Position numbers and translations under genes: made by a program. The notes beneath the pieces are model-generated. The model made no database searches. It saw only the letters and a list, made by a program, of their open reading frames with translations, and was not told where the DNA came from. From Oceanospirillum sp964342385 (GTDB taxonomy: Bacteria > Pseudomonadota > Gammaproteobacteria > Pseudomonadales > Halomonadaceae): a stretch of DNA of 64,000 bases. The DNA lies in NCBI GenBank assembly GCA_964342385.1, contig CAYFGP010000002.1, forward strand, positions 62,001 through 126,000, in the 5' to 3' direction. Positions 9,143 through 18,207 of the stretch are shown here, piece after piece (within the stretch, counting starts at the first letter, position 1; each line of letters starts with the position of its first letter).

Positions 9143-9610
9143 TTGCTTATAGCCTCAACGGCTCGGGTACCTGCAACAGTAACTTCTGAGATGGCGGCTA
9201 AGTACCACCTCATTACGTCTCAATAGCCTCAACGGCTCGGATACCTGCAACAGTAACTTCTGAGATGGCGGCTAAGTACCACCTCATTACGTCTCAATAG
9301 CCTCAACGGCTCGGGCGTCTGCAACTTGGGACTTGATGGCTCTCTTGATATGATTTATTAGTCTCAATAGCCTCAACGGCTCGGGCGTCTGCAACCTCAT
9401 CTTCAGGTGACCTACTGTCACAAAAAGAAAGGCGTCTCAATAGCCTCAACGGCTCGGGCGTCTGCAACTGAACAACAGGAAAAGTGTTCGGGGGAGATGC
9501 CAGGGTCTCAATAGCCTCAACGGCTCGGGCGTCTGCAACAGGGCAAGTAATTCATTTAGGGATGACGTCGGAAGGTCTCAATAGCCTCAACGGCTCGGGC
9601 GTCTGCAACT
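9143..9610 (-). CRISPR. CRISPR array 1: seven 35-bp repeats, six spacers
   Basis: Repeats begin at 9143, 9217, 9291, 9361, 9434, 9506 and 9576, each 35 bp. Spacers are 39, 39, 35, 38, 37 and 35 bp. Read on minus, the repeat starts GTTGCAGACG and ends GGCTATTGAGAC, with a short AGCC/GGCT hairpin. The leftmost repeat is degenerate in its last 10 bases (minus sense), so the leader should be on the right (9611 onward) and transcription leftward. Spacers 1 and 2 are identical and the two leftmost repeats share variant bases, which points to duplication of one repeat-spacer unit. The ATTGAGAC 3' end resembles the 8-nt 5' handle of type I/III crRNAs. No cas gene is within the window. Confidence 0.93.
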
Positions 9611-9976
9611 GCCCCCTAAATACGGCCTTCTAAATCAGCAGGTTACAGCAGTTTTTTTGTGCCCTCTACAAAATTCATCAATTTTGCGCAAAAGATTTGG
9701 ATTTAGGGCTGTTTCTGCTGTGGATAAATAATAAAAGTCTTTATTTATCAATGACATCGTGCCCTTTTGCGTCTGTATTTGACAGAAATACATTTAACAC
9801 TCTGAATTATATAGACTTTTTCTATGTAAACCGTTTTAGACCATAGGGGGTTGACCGAGGGCGCTCATTTTTCCCTCAAAACGCCCTATTTTGTATATTT
9901 TTTGATCAACCGACCTATGACCTGCAACCACCTCAATCACAAGTCTTAACTTATAAAGCCAATAATAATCAATCAG
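9611..9976 (-). promoter_or_regulatory. A+T-rich putative leader of CRISPR array 1 and pldA 3' region
   Basis: This gene-free stretch is A+T-rich, especially 9650-9830, as expected of a CRISPR leader on the non-degenerate side of the array. It includes an AAAATTcatcAATTTT palindrome near 9670. A possible hairpin AGGGCG (9858-9863)/CGCCCT (9882-9887) could end the pldA transcript. No open reading frame is credible and no promoter can be assigned with confidence. Confidence 0.45.
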
Positions 9977-10999
9977 TTAAAGCACATCATTGATTGAAAT
10001 ACCGATACCAATACGATCAATACGCTCATTGTAATCCGCTAAGGTATCACCATGGCCGGTTCTGGCTAAGATATAGCCTTTGTAACGCTCACCGACGGGA
10101 AAGCTCCAACTCAACTGTAGGTTACCGCGATCAAAGCCACTTTCCAGATGATTACGGGAACGCAGGGTAAAGACATGACCATTTTTGCTATATGCCATAC
10201 CCAATTCCGTTAAACCAACATAATCTTCCAGATCCGGGTTATCGTCACTACCTTCTGATTCTGGGATTCTGAACCAGCGTTTTAGTGAAATACCCCAATC
10301 ACCACTGGCAAAGATGCCTTCGACAAACAGTCGGTTCCAGCTGCGGGAGAAATCGCCGCCCTGACCATTAGATTGGTGATTAACCCCGACCGTTACCGCC
10401 TCTAATGTCAGTTCTTTGAAGATATCGTATTCCGTACTGATGCCATAAATTAGCTCAGGTTCGTATATGGTTTCCCGAAACGGTGAAGAGTCTTCATAGA
10501 TCTGCCAGTAGGATTCCTGAGTGTAGGTGGCAAACAGGCCATCATTTTCGAAGAATAGCTCTCTGTCGATTGGGAATTTCAGGCTAATCTGGAAATGGGC
10601 TTCAGTCGGGCCATACTCTGTGCCTCGAGAGCGTTCTGAAGCTTCATGGCCACTGTAGTAACTTGCAGGCAGAAAGAAGTTGGCCTTATAAGGCAGGAAG
10701 ATCAGTGGATTTTCAGCCAAGCGTAGCTCTTCCTCTAAGCGCTGACGCAATGCACTGGGGCCCGCAGGTGCTGTTTCTGTTTGCGCTTCAGCATTCTCAA
10801 CGGAGCTATCAACTGAACTGTTTGCCCAGTTATCACTTTGTGTCTCTGCCCAGCTATAACCGGAAAACGTCAAAAGTGCGGCACAAACCAAACCTGCGCT
10901 TTGTTTTATACCTGCACTTTGTTTAGTGCTTACACTATGAATGCCAGCAAGCTTAGATCCACTCGACGCTTTAGACACTATGGCCATTGGCTGATCCAT
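9977..10999 (-). CDS. pldA: Outer membrane phospholipase A
   Basis: OMPLA is a calcium-dependent beta-barrel phospholipase that removes phospholipids misplaced in the outer leaflet. The NHQSNGQGGDFSRSWNR segment carries the catalytic His208 and Ser210 and, 12 residues on, Asn222, the same spacing as the His142/Ser144/Asn156 set in E. coli. A signal peptide ends near YSWA and is preceded by an unusually long N-region. The frame is open to 11059, but AGGAAGAAG lies just upstream of ATG 10999, giving 340 residues. It is 84 bp downstream of lolD and could be cotranscribed with it. Confidence 0.92.
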   Translation of the reverse strand: MDQPMAIVSKASSGSKLAGIHSVSTKQSAGIKQSAGLVCAALLTFSGYSWAETQSDNWANSSVDSSVENAEAQTETAPAGPSALRQRLEEELRLAENPLIFLPYKANFFLPASYYSGHEASERSRGTEYGPTEAHFQISLKFPIDRELFFENDGLFATYTQESYWQIYEDSSPFRETIYEPELIYGISTEYDIFKELTLEAVTVGVNHQSNGQGGDFSRSWNRLFVEGIFASGDWGISLKRWFRIPESEGSDDNPDLEDYVGLTELGMAYSKNGHVFTLRSRNHLESGFDRGNLQLSWSFPVGERYKGYILARTGHGDTLADYNERIDRIGIGISINDVL

Positions 11000-11083
11000 T
11001 ATCTTCTTCCTATTATTCAAAATACTCAGTGCCCAATCGCACCCTTTTTCAACCAACAATCTTGTTCAGCCAATCAGTCTTGC

Positions 11084-11821
11084 TCAGCTAGTTAAATCCT
11101 GCTCAACTAGCTGTCCTTGATGCAGTCGGAAGACACGATCCATACGCTTAGCCAGTGCCATATCGTGGGTAACTGTGATAAAGCAGGTGTTTTGCTCACG
11201 ACCAATCTCCAGCATCAATTGATTCACCGATTCGGCTGTATTCGGGTCTAGGTTACCGGTAGGCTCATCTAACAGTACACACGCCGGTTCACTGACTAGT
11301 GCACGGGCAATGGCGACACGTTGGCGCTCACCACCGGATAGCTCAGCCGGTTTATGATGAATACGCTCGGTGAGACCGACACGCTCCAGCAAGGCTGTCG
11401 CTTTCGGCAGGATATTTTTACGCTTTTCGCCACGGATCAGCATCGGCATCAGCACATTTTCCAGTGCAGTAAATTCAGCCAACAGATGATGCAGCTGATA
11501 CACAAAACCCAGGGATTGGTTACGTAGCTTACCCAACTGGGCATCATTCATCGTGGACAGATCATTGCCATCAATAATCACCTGACCGGATGAAGCCTGA
11601 TCCAAGCCTCCCAACAGGTGTAACAGTGTCGTTTTACCGGAACCTGAGCTACCAACAATCGCTACACGCTCACCACGATAAGCCTGGAAGTTCAGCTTAT
11701 CCAGGACCTGAATCTGTTCCGGGCCGTTGCTATACACCATGCTTAGCTCACGACACTCCAGCACAGCCGTTGATTGAGAAGACGATTGAGACTTTGACTG
11801 AGAATGTTCCATATTATTCAT
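11084..11821 (-). CDS. lolD: Lipoprotein-releasing system ATP-binding protein LolD
   Basis: LolD is the ATPase of the Lol transporter, which extracts lipoproteins from the inner membrane. It shows Walker A GSSGSGKTTLL, the Q-loop region FVYQLHHLLAEFTALENV typical of LolD, the LSGGERQR signature and the Walker B CVLLDEPTGNLD. A Ser/Gln-rich N-terminal tail precedes the ABC domain. Starts at 11833, 11821 and 11812 are all possible and none has a strong ribosome-binding site; 11821 is a compromise that overlaps the permease gene by 8 bases, so translation is probably coupled. Confidence 0.93.
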   Translation of the reverse strand: MNNMEHSQSKSQSSSQSTAVLECRELSMVYSNGPEQIQVLDKLNFQAYRGERVAIVGSSGSGKTTLLHLLGGLDQASSGQVIIDGNDLSTMNDAQLGKLRNQSLGFVYQLHHLLAEFTALENVLMPMLIRGEKRKNILPKATALLERVGLTERIHHKPAELSGGERQRVAIARALVSEPACVLLDEPTGNLDPNTAESVNQLMLEIGREQNTCFITVTHDMALAKRMDRVFRLHQGQLVEQDLTS

Positions 11822-13055
11822 AACGCAGTGCATCCGCAGGCTGAATCTTAGAGGCCCGCCATGCGGGGTATAAAGTAGACAGGAAGCTCATCACCAGTGC
11901 CGCACCGGCAATCACCCAGACATCATCCCAACGCAGTTGCGACGGCAGGTAGCTGATAAAATAAACGTTGCTATCCAGGAACTGGATGCCTAACAGATGC
12001 TCTACCCAGGCAACAAAATCACTCACATTCAGCGCCGCCAGAATCCCCAGGATTGTACCTATCGCAGTACCGGTCACTCCAATCACAATCCCCTGCACCA
12101 TAAAGATCGCCATAATGGTGCCCGGTGTCGCGCCCAGGGTACGCAGAATCGCGATATCCCCCTGCTTATCGGTCACCACCATCACCAGAGTAGAAACGAT
12201 ATTAAACGCCGCCACTGCAATTACGATCATCAATAGCAGACCGATCATGCGTTTTTCCATCTGAATCGCCTGGAACAGATTACCGTGGGTACGAGTCCAG
12301 TCGCTGCCACGCATATGACTTGGCATCTCTTTTATCTGCTGCCATACCACCACAGGGGCATCAAACAGATCGGTCAGCTGCAGACGCAGGCCATGAATAT
12401 CGGTACCCAAACGCATCAATGTTTGCATATCTTTCAGGTGAGTGACTGCCAGATTACCGTCCAAGTCCGCACCGACACTAAAGGTACCGACAACGGTAAA
12501 ACGCTTCATACGCGGGAAAACACCGGCAGGGGTAATCGAGGCTTCAGGAATCATTAGAGTGACTTTATCGCCTACCGTTACGCCGAGAAAACGCGCCAAT
12601 AGATCGCCCAGAATCACACCGTATTCGCCGGGCTTAAGGTCATCCAAACTGCCCAGTTTCATATGTTGATCGATAATAGACACTCGGGCTTCATGCTCTG
12701 GCAGGACACCATTCACCAAGGCACCACGGACATTACCACGGGAGGTAAACATGCCTTGGGCTTTTACAAAAGGCACTGCCGCAATAATGCGATCATCGGT
12801 TTCAAGTGCCTCAGCGACTTCAGGCCAGTTCTGGAAACTGCTTTGGGAGTGAATGGTGGCATGGGGCACCATACCCAGAATACGTTGGCGCAGTTCGCGG
12901 TCAAAACCGTTCATCACCGACAGCACCAGAATCAGTACCGCCACCCCCAACGTCAGTCCTATCATGGAGGTCAAAGAGATAAAGGAGATAAAGTGGTTAC
13001 GCCGCTTGGCACGGGTATATCGCAGCCCGATAAAAAAAGGAATTTTGTCTAACAT
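11814..13055 (-). CDS. lolC: Lipoprotein-releasing ABC transporter permease (LolC/LolE/LolF type)
   Basis: This 413-residue inner-membrane permease begins with the family sequence FFIGLRYTRAKRRNHFISFIS. It has one N-terminal helix, a large periplasmic MacB-like domain and three C-terminal helices. It works with LolD to release outer-membrane lipoproteins to LolA. Only one permease gene adjoins lolD, whereas Enterobacteriaceae have lolC and lolE flanking it. It may therefore be a LolF-type protein acting as a homodimer, or have a partner elsewhere. Confidence 0.92.
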   Translation of the reverse strand: MLDKIPFFIGLRYTRAKRRNHFISFISLTSMIGLTLGVAVLILVLSVMNGFDRELRQRILGMVPHATIHSQSSFQNWPEVAEALETDDRIIAAVPFVKAQGMFTSRGNVRGALVNGVLPEHEARVSIIDQHMKLGSLDDLKPGEYGVILGDLLARFLGVTVGDKVTLMIPEASITPAGVFPRMKRFTVVGTFSVGADLDGNLAVTHLKDMQTLMRLGTDIHGLRLQLTDLFDAPVVVWQQIKEMPSHMRGSDWTRTHGNLFQAIQMEKRMIGLLLMIVIAVAAFNIVSTLVMVVTDKQGDIAILRTLGATPGTIMAIFMVQGIVIGVTGTAIGTILGILAALNVSDFVAWVEHLLGIQFLDSNVYFISYLPSQLRWDDVWVIAGAALVMSFLSTLYPAWRASKIQPADALRYE

Positions 13056-13509
13056 CGTGTCCGACTCAGTAAAGAAACATACGTTTCAGGATCAGGGGCA
13101 CATCATACGGCAAAGCCGCGCTATTCTGTAGCTTCGCATCAAGGCTACACAGTTGCTAATTAATCGCCATAAAAGCCGCTAGGGTAAAAACAAAATAAAA
13201 CATGCGAATTAGCGACTCGCCCACGCTCTTTATCTGGACAAAGGCAATTTCTCTGCTAGAGTTCGCATCTTTAGCCAGTGCTGTCAAAATCACTGAAAAC
13301 AGCGGCTGGCACAGCAAGAGAATCAGGCAGGGTATCAGACCATAAAAGTCGGTACAGGTTGCATCTCTTTGCCCCCATTAGACACCTAAACAAACGCTAT
13401 TCGTCAGCTATCCGCTGGCGAATAGGACAATCTCTGCTGACAACCTCCGCGAGAGCAACTTTGATTTAGGTACTTATTTAAATTCCTTCGGGTTTAGGTA
13501 ATTCCATTA
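13056..13509 (+). promoter_or_regulatory. Divergent intergenic region upstream of lolC and aguA, with a 12-bp hairpin
   Basis: This 454-bp gap must hold the divergent promoters for lolC/lolD and aguA/aguB. Its clearest structure is a hairpin at 13397-13425: a 12-bp stem with one G-T pair and the loop TATCC. No T run follows, so it is not an intrinsic terminator; it would lie in the aguA 5' leader. A 63-codon open frame at 13278-13469 has no recognisable product and I do not call it. Confidence 0.4.
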
Positions 13510-14595
13510 ATGAGCGCATTAACAGCCGATCCAAAGCCATACACCCTGCTGCCTGAATGGGCCAAACAAAGCGGTGTCATGTTGACCTGGCCTCACGCCA
13601 ATAGCGACTGGGCACCTTTTTTGACTCAGGTTGAGCCTGTTTTTTTCCAGATTACCGAAGCCATTGCTCAGCGTGAAAAAGTGCTGATCAGTGTGGATAG
13701 TGAAGAGAAACGTGAGCAGATTCTGGCTAATTTTGCGGATAAACACGTTGCGGGCAAAAACCTGGCCGATCAACTGGCGGTTTATGTCATACCGACCAAC
13801 GATACCTGGGCCCGTGATCATGGCCCTATTACGGTACTGAAAGCCGATGCTGAAGGTCAGCAAGCGCCTCATCTGCTGAACTTTACCTTTAACGGCTGGG
13901 GCGACAAATTTGATGCCGAGCTGGATACCCAGATTAACGATAATCTGGCCCAGAAAAATGCTTTTGCCAGCAATATTGAAACCGTTGATCTGGTACTGGA
14001 AGGCGGCAGTATCGAAGCCGATGGTTTTGGCACTCTGCTGACCACCAGTGAGTGTCTACTCGCACCCACCCGTAATCCAAACCTGAGAAAAGAGCAGATT
14101 GAAACCCTACTAGCCGATAAGTTTGGTGTAGAGCGTTTCCTATGGCTGGATCACGGCTATCTGGCCGGTGACGATACCGATAGCCATGTGGATACTCTGG
14201 CCCGTCTGTGTGATACCCATACGATTGCTTACGTACAGTGCAACGATGAAAGCGACGAGCATTATCAGGCGCTGCAAGCGATGGAAGCTCAGCTTAAGAG
14301 CTTTACCGATTATCAGGGTAAGCCTTATAAGCTGGTACCACTGCCAATGGCTCAGGCCTGTTTTAGTGAAGAGGGCGATCGCTTACCGGCGACTTATGCG
14401 AACTTCCTGATTATTAATGATGCGGTACTGTTGCCAATCTATGGTGACGAAGCACTGGATCAGCAAGCGATCAGCCAGATGCAGATAGCCTTTCCTGAGC
14501 ACGAGATTATCGCCATCAACTGCCGTCCTATCGTCGAACAATATGGCAGCCTGCACTGCCTAACCATGCAGCTGCCTGAAGGAGTTTTAGCATGA
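13510..14595 (+). CDS. aguA: Agmatine deiminase
   Basis: AguA hydrolyses agmatine to N-carbamoylputrescine and ammonia, the first step of putrescine formation from agmatine. The 361 residues match the peptidyl-arginine-deiminase-like family, with WARDHGP, the NGWGDKF segment, LEGGSIEADG, DGYLAGDDTDSHVDTLAR-type metal-independent active-site blocks and the C-terminal catalytic cysteine in GSLHCLTMQ (Cys350). The stop overlaps the aguB start by 4 bases. Confidence 0.96.
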   Translation: MSALTADPKPYTLLPEWAKQSGVMLTWPHANSDWAPFLTQVEPVFFQITEAIAQREKVLISVDSEEKREQILANFADKHVAGKNLADQLAVYVIPTNDTWARDHGPITVLKADAEGQQAPHLLNFTFNGWGDKFDAELDTQINDNLAQKNAFASNIETVDLVLEGGSIEADGFGTLLTTSECLLAPTRNPNLRKEQIETLLADKFGVERFLWLDHGYLAGDDTDSHVDTLARLCDTHTIAYVQCNDESDEHYQALQAMEAQLKSFTDYQGKPYKLVPLPMAQACFSEEGDRLPATYANFLIINDAVLLPIYGDEALDQQAISQMQIAFPEHEIIAINCRPIVEQYGSLHCLTMQLPEGVLA

Positions 14596-15542
14596 GCCTC
14601 TCTACCTCTACTTCTAATAAGGGCTCCCGCCCACAAAATACTCAGTTAAAAGTCGGTCTGGTACAGCAGCAGGCTTTTAATGATAAAGAGAAAAGTCTGG
14701 CGATCAGTGAGCAGGGCCTGCGTGATCTGGCCGCTCAGGGCTGTGAGCTGACTCTACTGCAAGAGCTGCATGCAACTCAGTATTTCTGCCAAACCGAAGA
14801 TACTGACCTGTTTGATCTGGCCGAGCCTTTAGACGGTCCAACCAGCCAGAAGCTAGCTGGTTTGGCAAAAGAGCTGCAGATGGTGATTGTTGGCTCTATC
14901 TTTGAAAAACGTGCACCGGGTCTGTATCACAATACCGCAGTGGTATTTGAAAGAGACGGTACCCTGGCAGGTTACTACCGCAAGATGCATATCCCGGATG
15001 ACCCAGGCTTCTATGAGAAGTTTTACTTCACTCCCGGTGATGCCACTTTTAATGACGGTCGTCCGGGTTTTAGCCCCATTGAAACCAGCGTTGGTAAGCT
15101 GGGTGTACTGGTATGCTGGGATCAGTGGTATCCAGAAGCCGCACGCCTGATGGCTATGGCTGGTGCCGAGATGCTGCTCTACCCTACAGCGATTGGCTGG
15201 GACCCGCGTGACGATGCTGCCGAACAAACCCGACAGTTGGATGCCTGGACTATTATTCAGCGTGCTCATGCTGTCGCAAATGGTTTACCGGTACTGGTGG
15301 CTAACCGTGTTGGTCACGAAGCTGATCCAAGTGCACAAAGTGAAGGTATTCAGTTCTGGGGCGGAAGCTTTATTGCCGGACCTCAAGGTGAGTTCCTGCA
15401 ACATGCGGGTGAAGAGTCTTGCCTGTTAGTGGCAACTATTGATAAGCAGCGCACTGAAGATACCCGCCGTATCTGGCCGTATTTCAGAGATCGTAGGATA
15501 GACGCTTATGGGGATCTGACTAAGCGCCATTTGACGCCTTAA
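14592..15542 (+). CDS. aguB: N-carbamoylputrescine amidase
   Basis: AguB converts N-carbamoylputrescine to putrescine, CO2 and ammonia, completing the route begun by AguA. It is a nitrilase-superfamily enzyme with the Glu-Lys-Cys triad visible as Glu58 (LLQELHATQYFC), Lys131 (YYRKMHIPDDPGFYEKFYF) and Cys175 (VCWDQWYPEAARL). The length of 316 residues includes an N-terminal Ser/Thr-rich extension of about 18 residues before the enzyme core. It is translationally coupled to aguA. Confidence 0.96.
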   Translation: MSLSTSTSNKGSRPQNTQLKVGLVQQQAFNDKEKSLAISEQGLRDLAAQGCELTLLQELHATQYFCQTEDTDLFDLAEPLDGPTSQKLAGLAKELQMVIVGSIFEKRAPGLYHNTAVVFERDGTLAGYYRKMHIPDDPGFYEKFYFTPGDATFNDGRPGFSPIETSVGKLGVLVCWDQWYPEAARLMAMAGAEMLLYPTAIGWDPRDDAAEQTRQLDAWTIIQRAHAVANGLPVLVANRVGHEADPSAQSEGIQFWGGSFIAGPQGEFLQHAGEESCLLVATIDKQRTEDTRRIWPYFRDRRIDAYGDLTKRHLTP

Positions 15543-15566
15543 GCCTCCAGCTCTTCACTGTACCCA

Positions 15567-15601
15567 AATAAGAAAAGCGGCATTTAGCCGCTTTTCTTAT
15601 T
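15567..15601. terminator. Bidirectional terminator between aguB and the WHy lipoprotein gene
   Basis: A perfect 15-bp stem with loop ATTTA has A-rich and T-rich outer arms, centred between two convergent genes. It serves both strands. Confidence 0.88.
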
Positions 15602-15624
15602 ATGTAACCCTACACGAGAGGAAG

Positions 15625-16488
15625 TTAAATCATGCCTTCCTTACCGCTGTACTCGAAAGCTTTCTCCTGCACATCAAACCCTGGCAACTCTGGTTCAAGT
15701 TTCCAGTTACCTTCCAGTTTAATCTCCGGCAGACGCCCCTCCTGAATCAATGGCAGTAGTGAACGACTGGCTTTATCCCAGGATAACTCGATAGGAATCT
15801 CAATCTCAGTTTCTGTCTTACCAGGCAGGCGTGTGGCTTTATCCGAACCAATCTGGAACGGCTTCAACCCATCCAATACCAGAGCACCGTTTAAGCTCTT
15901 CAAATTAATCGGAAAGCTGTTGTTATTCTCAACCGGTAAAGTCACTGTGATACGGAAGCCGTAGAAGTCCATCTTATCGACATTAATTGATGGCACACTG
16001 ATTTTTGGCAGCTTTGGTGTTGGCACTACAGCACTGGTGCTGATGCTCTCACTCCAGCTCGTACCTAATGGCCCCTGAAGCGTCACATCGGCGATAAACT
16101 CGTAGTTAAGTTCATCTTTTTCAAATAGCTCAGGCACCATTTTCAGCAATTGTTTTAACGGTACCTGAAACGGCAGAGTGACTTCACCACTGGCGTTTGA
16201 AGCAATATTGATACTGCCGCTGCTGCCGACTAGAAACTCTTCCCCTTCTACATTGACTTTATAATCAAAGGGCATCAATCGGATCGGAATAATATTGGGA
16301 TTATTCAGTTCAAGATCAGCAATCAGATAGAGGTTTTCAAAATCAATGCGGTCGATACGAATCTCATCCGAAACTACTTTCGGTGCCTGCAAAGCTTGAT
16401 CGGTGACAGACTTGATATTGGCACAACCGGTGACAAACAGGGTAAAAAATACCAGATAGGCTAACTGGTAAGCCTGTTTTTTAAACAT
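15625..16488 (-). CDS. LEA type 2 / WHy-domain lipoprotein
   Basis: This 287-residue protein has a signal peptide with a lipobox (VTGC, Cys22), so it should be a membrane-anchored lipoprotein. The mature part contains two WHy/LEA-14-like beta-sandwich repeats, seen as DLELNNPNIIPIRL followed by FDYKVNVEGE and, later, PVENNNSFPINLKSLNGALVLDG. Such domains are linked to stress tolerance but the function in bacteria is not settled. Residue 23 onwards (ANIKS) gives no clear Asp inner-membrane retention signal, so an outer-membrane location is plausible. Confidence 0.82.
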   Translation of the reverse strand: MFKKQAYQLAYLVFFTLFVTGCANIKSVTDQALQAPKVVSDEIRIDRIDFENLYLIADLELNNPNIIPIRLMPFDYKVNVEGEEFLVGSSGSINIASNASGEVTLPFQVPLKQLLKMVPELFEKDELNYEFIADVTLQGPLGTSWSESISTSAVVPTPKLPKISVPSINVDKMDFYGFRITVTLPVENNNSFPINLKSLNGALVLDGLKPFQIGSDKATRLPGKTETEIEIPIELSWDKASRSLLPLIQEGRLPEIKLEGNWKLEPELPGFDVQEKAFEYSGKEGMI

Positions 16489-16589
16489 ACTGATCTCCTT
16501 GACCTATAAACCTGTTATAGGTGACTGTTTAACTTCACATTCGTTTAGCGATTACTCTGCTGCGTGTGGCGCTGAAAAATTCTCCGGCA

Positions 16590-16688
16590 TCATGCCAGCC
16601 AGCTGGCTAAAGATAAAGCCAAACTGATCAGGCCCATAATAGCCAATACAAACAGCAAAGTATCAAAAATCAGTGAGAAACGAGGCAT
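16590..16688 (-). CDS. Possible 32-residue single-pass membrane peptide
   Basis: A short frame on minus reads MPRFSLIFDTLLFVLAIMGL and then about 12 more hydrophobic residues ending SWLA. The charge-then-hydrophobic layout fits a single membrane helix. A weak purine-rich site (GAG) lies about 9 bases upstream. It lies between sthA and the lipoprotein gene, which are on the same strand. The composition is suggestive, but there is no homology I recognise and chance cannot be excluded. Confidence 0.3.
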   Translation of the reverse strand: MPRFSLIFDTLLFVLAIMGLISLALSLASWLA

Positions 16689-16760
16689 TATGCTCAACCA
16701 CTCAAATTGATGATGTTAACTTATTAAGTGTAGGCGTAAGTGAGCAGAAAAAGGCAGGAG

Positions 16761-16790
16761 TTTTCAGGGTTAGCAGGCTAACCCTGAAAA
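16761..16790 (-). terminator. Terminator after sthA
   Basis: A perfect 13-bp stem TTTTCAGGGTTAG/CTAACCCTGAAAA with a 4-nt loop lies 23 bp beyond the sthA stop codon. On minus it ends in a short run of four T. Confidence 0.75.
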
Positions 16791-16812
16791 GGTAACACTG
16801 GCAGTAAACCGC

Positions 16813-18207
16813 TTAGAAGATACGGTTCAGACCATTCAGTGCCGCTACCCGGTAGGCTTCCGCCATGGTTGGGTAGTTAAAGGTGTTATTCAGGAAATAA
16901 CGGATAGTGTTGTTCTCACCGGGCTGATTCATAATCGCCTGGCCAATGTGAACAATCTCAGAGGAGGAATCACCAAAGCAGTGAATACCCAGCAGTTCCA
17001 GCGTTTCACGGTGGAACAGAATCTTCAACATACCCTGAGTTTCACCAGTGATCTGAGCCCGTGCCGTATCTTTGAAGAAGGCCTGACCCACTTCATATGG
17101 AATCTTGGCTTCGGTCAGTTCTCGTTCGGTTTGGCCTACGGAGCTAATCTCTGGAATGGTGTAAATACCGGTCGGTACTTCGTTCACAAAGCGGAACTCA
17201 TCATCATCCAGAATATCTGCAGCAGCGGAGCGACCTTGGTCATAGGCTGCACTGGCCAGACTTGGCCAACCGATCACATCACCCACTGCATAAATATGAT
17301 CAATGGCAGTACGGTAGTGCTGATCCACTTCCAGCTGGCCACGGCCATTGGCTTCCAGACCGACCAGATCCAGACCGATATCATCGGTGTTACCGGTACG
17401 ACCGTTACACCACAGGAAGGCATCTGCGCGCAGTTTCTTGCCCGACTTCAGTGACAGCGTCACACCCTGCTCATCGGCTTCTACTTTCTCGTATTCTTCG
17501 TTGTGACGGATCAGTACGCCGTTGTTACGCAGGTGGTAACTCAGGGCATCAGAGATCTCATCATCCAGGAAGGACAGCAGACGTTCACGGTTATCGATCA
17601 GATCAACCTTCACACCTAAGCCGCTGAAGATAGAAGCATACTCACAACCAATCACACCCGCTCCGTAGATAATCAGACGGCGCGGTGTATGACCCAGTGT
17701 CAGAACCGTATCACTACAGTAAACACGTGGGTGACGGAAATTAATATCTGCCGGACGGTATGGACGTGAACCAGAGGCAATAACGATCTTCTGAGCGCGC
17801 AGCTCTTCGGTCGCATTGTGTGGATCTCTTACCATAATGGTATGAGAATCCAGGAACTGCGCCTTACCGAAGTAAACATCAACCCGGTTGCGCGCATAAA
17901 AATTGGTACGTAACTGAACCTGACGTTCAATTACTCGTTGGGAGCGTTCCAGAACTTTAGGAAAGGAGAACCAGCGTGGCTCACCAATATCACGGAACAT
18001 GCGGTTCGTATTGAACTGAATGATCTGTTTCACTGCATGACGCAGTGCCTTGGAAGGAATTGTGCCCTTGTGTGTACAGTTTCCCCCGACAGAACTTTGC
18101 ATCTCAACCACGGCAACGCGTTTGCCATGCTTGGCTGCATTCATTGCAGCGCCTTCTCCTGCGGGACCCGTGCCTATCACCACTACATCGTAATTATAAA
18201 CCGCCAT
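16813..18207 (-). CDS. sthA: Soluble pyridine nucleotide transhydrogenase
   Basis: SthA is a cytoplasmic FAD enzyme that transfers hydride between NADPH and NAD+. The N-terminal FAD motif GTGPAGEGAAMNAAKHG, the GGNCTHKGTIPSKALRH segment and the second nucleotide motif GAGVIGCEYASIFSGLG are clear. As is typical for SthA, the redox-active CxxxxC pair of related flavin disulfide reductases is absent: only one cysteine is present in that segment. The 464-residue length is usual. GGGAG lies upstream of ATG 18207. Confidence 0.95.
   Translation of the reverse strand: MAVYNYDVVVIGTGPAGEGAAMNAAKHGKRVAVVEMQSSVGGNCTHKGTIPSKALRHAVKQIIQFNTNRMFRDIGEPRWFSFPKVLERSQRVIERQVQLRTNFYARNRVDVYFGKAQFLDSHTIMVRDPHNATEELRAQKIVIASGSRPYRPADINFRHPRVYCSDTVLTLGHTPRRLIIYGAGVIGCEYASIFSGLGVKVDLIDNRERLLSFLDDEISDALSYHLRNNGVLIRHNEEYEKVEADEQGVTLSLKSGKKLRADAFLWCNGRTGNTDDIGLDLVGLEANGRGQLEVDQHYRTAIDHIYAVGDVIGWPSLASAAYDQGRSAAADILDDDEFRFVNEVPTGIYTIPEISSVGQTERELTEAKIPYEVGQAFFKDTARAQITGETQGMLKILFHRETLELLGIHCFGDSSSEIVHIGQAIMNQPGENNTIRYFLNNTFNYPTMAEAYRVAALNGLNRIF

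Noticed and set aside
9143..9610. Array 1 as a tandem protein-coding repeat
   Set aside because: Spacer lengths vary (35-39 bp) without keeping a frame and the repeats are near-identical DNA with unique spacers, as in CRISPR arrays.
13278..13469. 63-codon frame upstream of aguA
   Set aside because: No ribosome-binding site or recognisable protein; Arg/Ser-rich random-looking composition, and it overlaps a hairpin.
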